From an uncultured Bacteroidota bacterium (GTDB lineage Bacteria; Bacteroidota; Bacteroidia; Flavobacteriales; Flavobacteriaceae): a stretch of 33,039 nt of DNA. Of the stretch, positions 16,467 to 24,836 are shown in pieces; positions within the stretch are counted from its first letter, which is position 1, and the number at the start of each line of letters is the position of its first letter. The notes under the pieces were generated by a model, which was not told the DNA's origin, ran no database searches, and worked only from the letters and a program-made list of their open reading frames with translations. Both the position numbers and the translations under genes were made by a program. Location: assembly GCA_903819815.1 (NCBI GenBank), contig CAIJFC010000191.1, forward strand, positions 1 through 33,039, written 5' to 3'.

Positions 16467-16661
16467 ATGAAATATTTAAAATACACCCCTTACATTTATC
16501 TTTTTGCTGCATTTTTCTTTGTTTACAAAGCATTAGAGGTTTGGAGCCCAAACTCTCAAGAGCATTTACTTTTTTATGGCATTGCCACTCTATCACTGCT
16601 TATGTTTTTCTTCAGAAGACATTATGCAAAAAAATTCGAAGCAAGAAAAAATTCAAAATAA
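16467..16661 (+). CDS. Small two-helix membrane protein
   Basis: A 64-residue protein with two membrane segments (about 9-24 and 35-49) and a strongly basic C-terminal tail (RRHYAKKFEARKNSK), which by the positive-inside rule would be cytoplasmic. It lies 11 bases after lptC and 3 bases before the CNNM/CBS gene, in frame with good spacing, so it is very likely a real gene of the operon. I know of no function. A membrane adaptor of the LPS export or CNNM machinery is only a guess from position. Confidence 0.75.
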   Translation: MKYLKYTPYIYLFAAFFFVYKALEVWSPNSQEHLLFYGIATLSLLMFFFRRHYAKKFEARKNSK

Positions 16662-16664
16662 TTT

Positions 16665-17924
16665 ATGGAAATCACAATTATCATTATATGTTTGATATTA
16701 TGTGCGTTTTTCTCAGGAATGGAAATTGCTTTCATTTCTTCCAATAAAATATACCTTGAGATAGAAAAAAAACAAGATAATTTCCTTTCTCAAATATTAT
16801 CAAAATTAACTGAAAAACCATCTCAGTTCATCGCTACTATGCTCATTGGAAACAACGTAGCATTAGTGGTATATAGTTTTTTCATGGGCGAACTTCTAAT
16901 GGGTTGGTTTAAAACCATTGGATTTGAATTTTCTAGTTTAATTGATTTATTAATACAAACAATACTTTCAACTTTAATTGTATTAATCACTTCTGAATTT
17001 TTACCAAAAGTTTTTTTTCAAATTTATGCCAATAGTTTTGTAAAGTTTTTTGCAATTCCAGCCTATTTTTTCTACCTGCTTTTTTATTTTGTTTCCACTT
17101 TTATCATGTGGATCTCTGATACCATTTTGAAACGATTTTTTAAAACCGAAGGCGATTTTGTGCCCTTATTTTTCAGCAAAGTAGAACTAGGAAATTATAT
17201 TTCTGAGCAAATGAATCATTTTGAAGATCATGAAACGGTAGATTCTGAAATCCAAATTTTTCAAAATGCACTTGAATTTTCTGGTGTTAAAGCCAGAGAC
17301 ATTATGACGCCCAGAACCGAAATTGCAGGAGTTGATCTCCTTGATTCTATTGATGATTTAAAGGAAATTTTTATAAAAACAGGCTATTCTAAAATCATGG
17401 TTTATCAAAATTCTTTGGATGATTGTATAGGATATGTTCATTCATTTGAGTTATTTAAGAAACCAAAAACTATTAAATCAATATTAATTAGGGTGGAATT
17501 TATTCCTGAAACTATTTTTATAAAAGAAGCGTTAGATTTATTAATAAAGAAAAGAAAAAGTGTTGCGGTTGTTTTAGATGAACATGGTGGAACATCAGGA
17601 ATCATAACTATAGAAGACATAGTAGAAGAACTTTTTGGCGAAATTGAAGACGAACACGATTCAGAAGAAATTCGAATAGAACAAGAAATTGAAGAAGGGG
17701 TTTTTCTATTTTCAGCTAGATTAGATGTAGAGTACATAAATCAAACCTACAAACTCAATATTCCCGAAAGCGATTCCTATGGAACATTAGGAGGATTTAT
17801 TGTAGATCACACCAAAGAAATCCCACAAAAAGGAAATAAAATTAGCATTGGAAACTATAATTTTGTAATTGAAGAAGCTTCAAATAATAAAATTGAATTA
17901 GTTAAAATGTCTATAAATGACTAA
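16665..17924 (+). CDS. CNNM/CBS/CorC-type membrane protein (hemolysin family)
   Basis: The 419-residue protein has the three-domain layout of the hemolysin-C/CorC family. An N-terminal CNNM (DUF21) membrane domain (about 1-165) opens with CAFFSGMEIAFISS. A pair of CBS domains (about 205-320) includes ARDIMTPRTEIAGVD and VLDEHGGTSGIITIEDIVEELFGEI, and a C-terminal CorC_HlyC domain (about 335-415) includes SYGTLGGFI. Characterised relatives take part in Mg2+ or Co2+ export; direct hemolysis is not implied. Flavobacterial GldE belongs to the same family, but the neighbours here (lptC and ppiD-like genes, no gldD) do not support that assignment. Confidence 0.92.
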   Translation: MEITIIIICLILCAFFSGMEIAFISSNKIYLEIEKKQDNFLSQILSKLTEKPSQFIATMLIGNNVALVVYSFFMGELLMGWFKTIGFEFSSLIDLLIQTILSTLIVLITSEFLPKVFFQIYANSFVKFFAIPAYFFYLLFYFVSTFIMWISDTILKRFFKTEGDFVPLFFSKVELGNYISEQMNHFEDHETVDSEIQIFQNALEFSGVKARDIMTPRTEIAGVDLLDSIDDLKEIFIKTGYSKIMVYQNSLDDCIGYVHSFELFKKPKTIKSILIRVEFIPETIFIKEALDLLIKKRKSVAVVLDEHGGTSGIITIEDIVEELFGEIEDEHDSEEIRIEQEIEEGVFLFSARLDVEYINQTYKLNIPESDSYGTLGGFIVDHTKEIPQKGNKISIGNYNFVIEEASNNKIELVKMSIND

Positions 17925-17972
17925 TATTAAAAAAATAAGGTAATTTATTGCAAAAATATAACTTTACAACTA

Positions 17973-18001
17973 TTATAATTAAATAGATAATTGTATTTTC
18001 G
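17973..18001 (+). promoter_or_regulatory. Candidate promoter of the ppiD-like gene
   Basis: TATTTTCG (17994-18001) is one base from TAnnTTTG, and TTA lies at -33 with an 18-base spacer. The 107-base gap before the ppiD-like gene would otherwise be unexplained. Confidence 0.35.
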
Positions 18002-18031
18002 CAGACAGAATTTTAAATAACAAAATAAAAA

Positions 18032-20134
18032 ATGGCAGTTTTACAAAAAATTAGACAACGTTCACTTCTTCTAATATTAATAATTGGATTTTGTTTACTA
18101 GCTTTTATAGTAGGTGATCTTTTTAACAATGGAGGATTTTCAAGTTCTTCAAAAGATGTAGGTAGTATTAATGGAAAAGGAATTTCATTTGAAGATTTCA
18201 GAATTAAAGTTAGTAATGTAGAAAAAAGTGGGCAAGGAACTACTTCAACTCAAGCCGCAAATAGAGTCTGGGAAGAAGAAGTTTCAATTGCTTTATTAAC
18301 CGCAGAATTTGACAAATTAGGAATCAGAGTGGGTGAAAACCACATTATGGAGATTTTCAAGGCGGATCAAAATATCGGTCAAAATCCAACTTTTTTGAAT
18401 GCAGCTGGAAAATTTGACGTAGCAAAATTTAAAGAATTCTTCAAAGCGAATCCTGATCAAGCTCAAAATCTAAAAGAAAGAGAGAAAAGTGCCGCGCTAA
18501 ATGCGAAGTTTCAAATATATAATTCGTTAATTAAAGCAGGAGTTTACACAACGGATAGTGAAGGTAAATTCAAATACGGAATGGAGTCTAACAAAGTTAA
18601 CTTTGATTATGTTTCTGTTTTATTCTCTACAATTAAAGATAGTGACGTTAAAATTTCTGACGAAGAAATTACTAACTACATGAAAACAAAGGAGAAAAAA
18701 TACAAAGCGGAAGAATCTCGTGAAATTCAATACGTTTTAATTGAAGATAAGGCATCGCCAGAAGATGAAACAGAAGTTAAAACCTCAGTTACGGCTTTAT
18801 TGTCTCCAAGAGTTGAATACAACAAAGAAACAAGTAAAAATGACACTGTGCCAGGATTTAAAGGAGCTCCTGATCCAGTTGATTTCGTAAATTCGAATTC
18901 TGACAAACCTTACGATTCAACTTATGTAGCCAAAAAAGATTTGCCAGCTCAATTCGCTGAACAATTATATAACTTGGCGCCAGGAGAAGTTTTTGGACCT
19001 TATACAAATAATAATTTTGTATGTCTTTCTAAATCTTTAGGTAAAAAAGCAGGTGCTCAGGTAAAATCAAGTCACATTTTAATTAGCTGGGTAGGTGCTG
19101 AAAGAGCAGCTCCAAAAGAAAACAGAACTAAAGAACAAGCAAAAGTTAAAGCCGAAGGGATATTGGCGCAAGCATTAGCAAATCCAGGAATGTTCCAAAT
19201 AGTAGCATTTACAAATTCTGAAGATCCTTCAGTTCAACAAAATGGTGGTGACATGGGTTACATTTCAAGTGATGCGAACTTTGCTAAAGGGTATAAAGAT
19301 TTCGTATTCTCTAATCCTGTTGGAAAAATTGGGTTGGCTGAAACTGAATTTGGGTATCATATTATTAATGTAACTGACAAGCAAGATGCCGTTCGATTGG
19401 CAACAGTGGCTCAAAAAATCGAACCTTCTGAAGCTACAACAGATAAAATTTACACGAAAGCGGTAAAATTTGAAATGGATGCAACTGAAGGGGATTTTGA
19501 TAAAGTGGCTAAAGCTGCAAAACTTCAAACCAATCCTTCTATTAAAGTAAAAATAATGGACGAAACTTTTGGAATACTCGGAAACCAAAGACAAATTGTT
19601 CGTTGGGCTTTTGAAGGTGAAACTAACATTGGCGATGTAAAAAGATTTGAAGTGCCTAATGTTGGAAATGTAATTGCAAAAGTAAAAGCAGTATTTGAAG
19701 CGGGTTTAACTCCAATTGCTGATGCAAGACCAATGGTAGAGCCAATCTTGAAAAATAAGAAAAAAGCAGAAATGATCAAAGCTAAAATGAAGGGTGCTAC
19801 TTTAGAAGCTATTGCAAATGCAAATAAAACTCAAGTAAAACCAGCGGCTGATGTAACTCTTGAAAATCCAACTTTACCAGGTGTTGGTCAAGAAGCAAAA
19901 GTAGTAGGAATAGCTTTTGCATTAAAAGGAAACTCAATTTCTGCACCAATTGAAGGTAACTTAGGAGTTTATGTGGTGAAAACTAAAACGGTATTTACTG
20001 CACCTGCTATTAAAAGTTATAAAGATTATGTAGCTAAATTAAATTCTCAAAATGCTTCAGCTTCAGGAAGAATTATTCCTGCTTTGAAAGTTGATGCTAA
20101 AATTGAAGATAATAGATCACAATTCAATTACTAG
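18032..20134 (+). CDS. Periplasmic peptidyl-prolyl isomerase, PpiD/SurA-like
   Basis: The 700-residue protein has one N-terminal membrane helix (about 12-30) and a large periplasmic part, which is the PpiD layout. It contains a SurA/PpiD-type N-terminal chaperone domain (about 40-230) and a parvulin (PPIC) domain at about 340-450, recognised by VKSSHILI, GGDMGYISS and FGYHIINVTDKQ. A further helical domain that resembles a second degenerate chaperone lobe follows. Proteins of this type help outer-membrane proteins fold after leaving the Sec translocon. Its place after the OMP, lptC and CNNM genes fits. A 107-base gap with a promoter-like site suggests it can be transcribed alone, and a strong terminator follows. 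Confidence 0.92.
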   Translation: MAVLQKIRQRSLLLILIIGFCLLAFIVGDLFNNGGFSSSSKDVGSINGKGISFEDFRIKVSNVEKSGQGTTSTQAANRVWEEEVSIALLTAEFDKLGIRVGENHIMEIFKADQNIGQNPTFLNAAGKFDVAKFKEFFKANPDQAQNLKEREKSAALNAKFQIYNSLIKAGVYTTDSEGKFKYGMESNKVNFDYVSVLFSTIKDSDVKISDEEITNYMKTKEKKYKAEESREIQYVLIEDKASPEDETEVKTSVTALLSPRVEYNKETSKNDTVPGFKGAPDPVDFVNSNSDKPYDSTYVAKKDLPAQFAEQLYNLAPGEVFGPYTNNNFVCLSKSLGKKAGAQVKSSHILISWVGAERAAPKENRTKEQAKVKAEGILAQALANPGMFQIVAFTNSEDPSVQQNGGDMGYISSDANFAKGYKDFVFSNPVGKIGLAETEFGYHIINVTDKQDAVRLATVAQKIEPSEATTDKIYTKAVKFEMDATEGDFDKVAKAAKLQTNPSIKVKIMDETFGILGNQRQIVRWAFEGETNIGDVKRFEVPNVGNVIAKVKAVFEAGLTPIADARPMVEPILKNKKKAEMIKAKMKGATLEAIANANKTQVKPAADVTLENPTLPGVGQEAKVVGIAFALKGNSISAPIEGNLGVYVVKTKTVFTAPAIKSYKDYVAKLNSQNASASGRIIPALKVDAKIEDNRSQFNY

Positions 20135-20152
20135 AAATAGTTTAAAATTATA

Positions 20153-20184
20153 AAAAAACCCGTCAATTTATTGACGGGTTTTTT
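20153..20184. terminator. Bidirectional intrinsic terminator
   Basis: CCCGTCAA (20159-20166) pairs perfectly with TTGACGGG (20171-20178) across the loop TTTA. A run of A on the left and T on the right extend the stem and supply U tracts for both strands. It sits between the converging ppiD-like and GHMP-kinase genes. Confidence 0.95.
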
Positions 20185-20201
20185 GTTGCTTTAAACTGAA
20201 A

Positions 20202-21110
20202 TTATAGTATCATATCTTTATAGTAAACGAAAGTTTCAAAACCTTTATTTTCAAAATAGGAGGTTGGGTTTTCATTGGAAACGACCAAAACAAAATCACC
20301 ACCCCATGCCCCTAGACTTTTTATTGAACCATCAAAATCAGAGAATAAATTTTCTTTTACCGTTGGAAGTTCTAAAACTTCACTCATTATATTTTCGTGC
20401 TTTTGAAGCAATTCTTTTAATTTTTCTAAAGAAGTTACTTCGGCAATTTCAATTGTAATTTTGTTGATTTCGGGAAAAATGGCACTCAAATTATTTTGTT
20501 TTTTATAATACGACGCAATTGCAGATTTGCTACTTTGCTTTTGATTCAAATAAACAAAATATAAATTATTAGAAAAAGCAGGATTGAAATTCACTATTTC
20601 AACTTCGGGTTTTCCATCAATTATTTGATAAAATATAGGAGAATCATTTTGAGCGCACGCAATATCATAACCACTACCGCCAAAACTGTTTTTAAGCAGC
20701 TCAAAAGCATTAATTTTCAACCATTGCGCAATATTATTTATTAAAGTCGAAGAGGTTCCTAAACCCCAAAATTTCGGAAAGGTAAGTTTTGTTGAAATAG
20801 AATAACCTTCAGACGAATTTAGAAACTTTGGATTTAATAAAAAAGCTTCATGCAAAATCTTAATTAATGTTTCTCTTTCCGATTCATTATCATTATTAAA
20901 ATCAATAATCTCCTTGAAGGATATAGTTTCTTCAAACCACAAACTATTGTCATAATCAAAACTTGCCCAATGAATTTGTCCTACGGCACCAGTAGTAATT
21001 TTTAGAAATTGCCCGTATTTTGTTGGCAATGCCAATGCTTTTGCTCCGTCAAGAACTAAATATTCCCCTGTGATTAAGAGTTTTCCGTTACTGTAAAATG
21101 TTTTTTCCAT
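20202..21110 (-). CDS. GYDIA-family GHMP kinase
   Basis: The open frame can be read from a TTG at 21119, but the ATG at 21110 directly begins MEKTFYSNGKLLITGEYLVL, the usual N-terminal strand of GHMP kinases, so I use it (302 residues). The ATP-binding motif is GLGTSS (116-121 in this numbering), and the family-defining GGSGYDIA follows about 25 residues later. GHMP kinases phosphorylate small molecules such as mevalonate, phosphomevalonate or homoserine. The HMG-CoA reductase gene directly upstream in the same operon makes a mevalonate-pathway substrate likely, but which step it performs cannot be told from sequence. Confidence 0.9.
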   Translation of the reverse strand: MEKTFYSNGKLLITGEYLVLDGAKALALPTKYGQFLKITTGAVGQIHWASFDYDNSLWFEETISFKEIIDFNNDNESERETLIKILHEAFLLNPKFLNSSEGYSISTKLTFPKFWGLGTSSTLINNIAQWLKINAFELLKNSFGGSGYDIACAQNDSPIFYQIIDGKPEVEIVNFNPAFSNNLYFVYLNQKQSSKSAIASYYKKQNNLSAIFPEINKITIEIAEVTSLEKLKELLQKHENIMSEVLELPTVKENLFSDFDGSIKSLGAWGGDFVLVVSNENPTSYFENKGFETFVYYKDMIL

Positions 21111-21113
21111 TTT

Positions 21114-21139
21114 TGTCAATGCGAGGAATGAAGCAATCT
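21114..21139. repeat. REP-like dispersed repeat half-unit
   Basis: The 26 bases between the GHMP kinase and HMG-CoA reductase genes read TGTCAAT followed by GCGAGGAATGAAGCAATCT. This strongly resembles the GTCATTGCGAGGAAxGAAGCAATCT motif that I recall as a dispersed, often palindromically paired repeat in many bacterial genomes, including Bacteroidota. It is G-rich compared with its surroundings and overlaps the last bases of the HMG-CoA reductase stop codon. Only one half-unit is present; I see no inverted partner nearby. Confidence 0.6.
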
Positions 21140-22454
21140 ATTTTCTTAATTTTTCAATAAATTCAACTGCGGCAGAATGAGAAACTAAAGTATCTTTGAA
21201 ATGATGTTTTATCAAAACCCGTTCTTCATCAGTAACCTGATATTGATTTAATATATTGTTGAGGTGCATTTTCATATGCCCTTCTTGAATTCCAGTTGTA
21301 GTTAACGAACGTAAAGCGGCAAAATTTTGTGCTAATCCAGCTACGGCAACCACTTCCATAAGTTCCTTCGCCGATGGTTTTTCTAGCATTTCTAATGACA
21401 ACTTCACCATTGGATGAAGAGAGGTTAAACCGCCAACTGTTCCTAAAGCCAAAGGAATTTCTATCCAAAAACTAAAAATTTCATCTTCAATTTTAGCATG
21501 GGACAAACTAGAATACTGTCCGTTTCTAGAAGCATAGGCGTGAATACCTGCTTCAACAGCGCGAAAATCATTTCCTGTTGCCAAAACTACCGCATCAACA
21601 CCGTTCATGATGCCTTTGTTGTGAGTTACTGCTCTGAAAGGCTCGACTTCAGCAATTTGAACCGCTTGAACAAATTTTTCGGCGAAAACTTCAGGATTTT
21701 CAATATTTTTATCTGCTAATTCGGCTACTTTACAAGAAACTTCTGCACGAACGATGCAATTGGGAACGTAATTCGACAAAATACTCATTACGACTTCAAT
21801 ATTTTTTTCGCTTTCAGTGAAATTAAAATAGGAATTAGCTTCTTCTTTCAGTGTTTTTGCAAATTGTTCTAAACACGAATTTATAAAGTTGGCGCCCATG
21901 GAATCTTTAGTCTCAAATGTGGCATGCAATTGATAATAATTTGGAATTAGACTGGTTTTATTTCTGAGCTCAATGGACAAAATTCCACCGCCTCGTTTTT
22001 GCATATTTTTGGTTACACTCTCGGTAGCCTCATAAAATTTATGATTAATTTCCTTGAAGAAATTTTCCAATTTTACTAAGTCGCCGTTGAATATAAAATG
22101 AACTTGCCCAATTTTTTCTGTATTCAAAACCATAGCTTTAAATCCGCCACGCGTGGCCCAATATTTTGCCGATTTTGAAGCTGCGGCTACAACCGAACTT
22201 TCTTCAATTGCCATGGGTATCGTTTTGTATTTTCCATTAATAAGAAAATTGGGTGCAACGCCCAAAGGCAAATAAAAATTCGTGATTGTATTTTCAATGA
22301 ATTCGTCATGCAGTTGTTGGATTTTTGAATCCGAATTCCAATATTTTTTTATAATAGAAATAGCTTCATTCGAATCAGAAAAATAGGCGTTTGCAATCCA
22401 ATTTATCTTCTCTTCTTTTGATAATTTTGAAAATCCAGCAATGGCATTATTCAT
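21138..22454 (-). CDS. Hydroxymethylglutaryl-CoA reductase, class II
   Basis: The 438-residue protein reduces HMG-CoA to mevalonate (or runs the reverse reaction). It has the size and residues of class II, Pseudomonas mevalonii-type enzymes: IEESSVVAAAS with the catalytic Glu at 84-85, NKGIMNGVDAVVLATGND carrying Lys280 and Asp296, and the C-terminal GHM with His393. It lacks the membrane domain of class I enzymes and is cytoplasmic. Biosynthetic use for isoprenoids is likely because a GHMP kinase follows it in the same operon; the cofactor (NADH or NADPH) cannot be read with confidence. A promoter-like site lies close upstream. Confidence 0.96.
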   Translation of the reverse strand: MNNAIAGFSKLSKEEKINWIANAYFSDSNEAISIIKKYWNSDSKIQQLHDEFIENTITNFYLPLGVAPNFLINGKYKTIPMAIEESSVVAAASKSAKYWATRGGFKAMVLNTEKIGQVHFIFNGDLVKLENFFKEINHKFYEATESVTKNMQKRGGGILSIELRNKTSLIPNYYQLHATFETKDSMGANFINSCLEQFAKTLKEEANSYFNFTESEKNIEVVMSILSNYVPNCIVRAEVSCKVAELADKNIENPEVFAEKFVQAVQIAEVEPFRAVTHNKGIMNGVDAVVLATGNDFRAVEAGIHAYASRNGQYSSLSHAKIEDEIFSFWIEIPLALGTVGGLTSLHPMVKLSLEMLEKPSAKELMEVVAVAGLAQNFAALRSLTTTGIQEGHMKMHLNNILNQYQVTDEERVLIKHHFKDTLVSHSAAVEFIEKLRK

Positions 22455-22476
22455 TTATGTAAATTATTAATTCATG

Positions 22477-22484
22477 CAAATATA
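22477..22484 (-). promoter_or_regulatory. -7 element of the HMG-CoA reductase promoter
   Basis: On the - strand TATATTTG (22484-22477) matches TAnnTTTG exactly, 22 bases before the start codon. The position 19 bases further upstream reads TTA or TTT rather than TTG, so the -33 box is weak. Confidence 0.5.
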
Positions 22485-22598
22485 CATTTTCATCAATTCT
22501 AATAAAATAACTTGCCTATGAAATTACATTTTAAGAAAAAAAAGGTGTTAATTTGATAAATTTTCACTAAAATTGAATGTTTTTTAAAAATCCCACTT

Positions 22599-24770
22599 AT
22601 GAAATTTATTTACAAATTTTCTTTATTATTCGTATTCGTCTCTTTTTCAGTTTTGGCCCAACAAAAAATAACTATTGAGTCGATTTATTCAGGTGCTTTT
22701 CGAGCTAAAGGAATGGATGATTTACAAGCATTAAAAAATACAAATCAATATACTGTTTTGAATTTTGATCGTACTTCAAGAAGTTTACAAATTGACCTTT
22801 ATGATTTTGCCACACTAAAAAAAGTTTCTACTTTAATCGATTCAAAAGACCATCAATTACTTGAAGGTATTGACAGTTATACTTTTAGTTCAGATGAAAA
22901 AACAATTTTAATTGCTACTAATTCAGATCAAATTTTTCGCCATTCATTTGTAGCCAATTACTTCTTATATGTTATAGCTACTAAAAAATTAACCCCATTA
23001 TTTGATTTTAAAATTCAAGAACCTACTTTTTCCCCTGATGGAACTAAAATTGCTTTTGCAAAAGAAAACAACCTATTCATTTATGATATCGCTTCGAAAT
23101 CAACGGAGCAAATTACATCAGACGGAGTTAGAAATTCAATTATTAATGGAATTACAGACTGGGTTTACGAAGAAGAGTTTGCATTTGTAAGAGCATTCGA
23201 TTGGAGTGGCGACAGTAAGAAATTGGCTTACATTCGTTTTGATGAAAGTCAAGTTCCTGAATTTTCAATGTCGATGTTTCAGAAAGATTTATATCCAACA
23301 ATTGAAACGTTTAAATATCCAAAAGCGGGCGAAAAAAATTCGGAAGTTTCCTTACATATTTATGATGTCGCTAAAGGAAATATTAAAAATATCGACTTAA
23401 AAAATTATTCCGATTTTTATATCGCAAGAATGAAATGGACAAATAACAGTAATGTGCTGTGTGCTCAAATATTAAATCGTCATCAGGATAATTTAGATTT
23501 ACTTTTTGTAGACGGAACTTCTGGAACTGCAAAAGTGGTGTTGAATGAAAAGGACAAAGCTTATGTTGATGTAACGGACAACTTGACATTTTTGAAAGAC
23601 AACAGTTTCATTTGGACTAGTGAAAAAGATGGTTTCAATCATATTTATGTTTATGATAAAAATGGGAAGCTAAAAAATCAAGTTACAAAAGGAAATTGGG
23701 AAGTAACGAATTACTATGGTTTTGACGAAAAAAACCAAACTATTTTTTATCAATCAGTAGAAAATGGTTCTATCAATAGAGACGTTTATAGAATTGGATT
23801 AAATGGAAAAAACAAAGTAAGATTGTCTGCCAACACCGGTACGAATAACGCTACGTTTAGTCCTAATTTTGAATATTTTATTTCAACCTTTTCAAGTGCT
23901 ACTCAGCCATCTAAATATACTTTAAATGATGCCAAAAACGGAAAAGAAATTCAAGTTATTGAAAACAATGAAGCATTAGCAAATAAAATCAAATCTTATA
24001 ATTTACCTTCAAAAGAGTTTTTTGTATTGAAAACGGAAAAAGGAAACGAACTAAACGCATGGATTTTAAAACCTAAAGATTTTGATCCTTCCAAAAAATA
24101 CCCCGTATTTATGTATCAATATTCAGGTCCAGGATCGCAACAAGTGAATAACGATTGGAACGGAACAGACGATTATTGGTTTATGATGTTAACCCAACAA
24201 GGCTATATTGTAGCTTGTGTTGACGGACGTGGAACAGGATTTAAAGGTGCTGAATTCAAAAAAGTAACCCAAAAAGAACTAGGAAAATACGAAGTGGAAG
24301 ACCAAATTGATGCCGCCAAAGTAATTGGAAATTATCCTTTTGTAGATAAAACAAGAATCGGTATATTTGGATGGTCGTATGGTGGTTTTATGGCTTCCAA
24401 CTGTATCATGAAAGGGAATGATGTTTTCAAAATGGCAATTGCCGTTGCTCCCGTTACCAATTGGAGATTTTACGATAGCATTTATACCGAAAGATACATG
24501 CAAACTCCTGCGGAAAATGCAAGTGGATACGATGAAAATTCGCCAATTAACCACGTTGATAAATTGAAAGGAAAATTTCTTTTAATTCATGGTTCCGGGG
24601 ACGATAACGTTCATGTTCAGAATTCTATGCAAATGATGGAAGCGTTAATACAAGCCAATAAACAATTCGATTCGCAAATTTACCCAGATAACAATCATGG
24701 TATTTATGGTGGAAAGACTAGAATTCAATTATATAATAAAATGACTAATTTTATTTTCAATAATTTATAG
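22599..24770 (+). CDS. Dipeptidyl peptidase IV (S9B serine peptidase)
   Basis: A 723-residue exported enzyme (signal peptide about 1-20, cleavage after VLA) that removes N-terminal dipeptides, typically with Pro or Ala in second position. The N-terminal beta-propeller carries the double-Glu element DWVYEEEF (Glu191-193), which binds the free N-terminus and separates DPP IV from oligopeptidases. The C-terminal alpha/beta-hydrolase has GWSYGG (Ser593), SGDDNVH (Asp668, Asn670) and NNHG (His700), the full triad. The neighbouring POT transporters would take up the released dipeptides. I find no convincing promoter in the 144 bases upstream. Confidence 0.97.
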   Translation: MKFIYKFSLLFVFVSFSVLAQQKITIESIYSGAFRAKGMDDLQALKNTNQYTVLNFDRTSRSLQIDLYDFATLKKVSTLIDSKDHQLLEGIDSYTFSSDEKTILIATNSDQIFRHSFVANYFLYVIATKKLTPLFDFKIQEPTFSPDGTKIAFAKENNLFIYDIASKSTEQITSDGVRNSIINGITDWVYEEEFAFVRAFDWSGDSKKLAYIRFDESQVPEFSMSMFQKDLYPTIETFKYPKAGEKNSEVSLHIYDVAKGNIKNIDLKNYSDFYIARMKWTNNSNVLCAQILNRHQDNLDLLFVDGTSGTAKVVLNEKDKAYVDVTDNLTFLKDNSFIWTSEKDGFNHIYVYDKNGKLKNQVTKGNWEVTNYYGFDEKNQTIFYQSVENGSINRDVYRIGLNGKNKVRLSANTGTNNATFSPNFEYFISTFSSATQPSKYTLNDAKNGKEIQVIENNEALANKIKSYNLPSKEFFVLKTEKGNELNAWILKPKDFDPSKKYPVFMYQYSGPGSQQVNNDWNGTDDYWFMMLTQQGYIVACVDGRGTGFKGAEFKKVTQKELGKYEVEDQIDAAKVIGNYPFVDKTRIGIFGWSYGGFMASNCIMKGNDVFKMAIAVAPVTNWRFYDSIYTERYMQTPAENASGYDENSPINHVDKLKGKFLLIHGSGDDNVHVQNSMQMMEALIQANKQFDSQIYPDNNHGIYGGKTRIQLYNKMTNFIFNNL

Positions 24771-24836
24771 GAGTATATTTAAACTAATAATAATCAATCA
24801 AATTAACCAAAAACTAAATTAACAAATAACAAAAAA

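Noticed and set aside
16291..16596. Antisense frame of 101 codons over lptC and the small membrane protein gene
   Set aside because: Composition is that of a reverse-strand shadow, and both sense genes are well supported.
16665..17924. Gliding protein GldE
   Set aside because: Same protein family, but the neighbours are LPS-export and folding genes and no gldD-like gene is present.
19265..19594. Antisense frame of 109 codons inside the ppiD-like gene
   Set aside because: It lies entirely within a strong coding region and shows no recognisable protein features.
21111..21119. TTG start of the GHMP kinase
   Set aside because: It lies in the REP-like sequence; the ATG at 21110 fits the family N-terminus.
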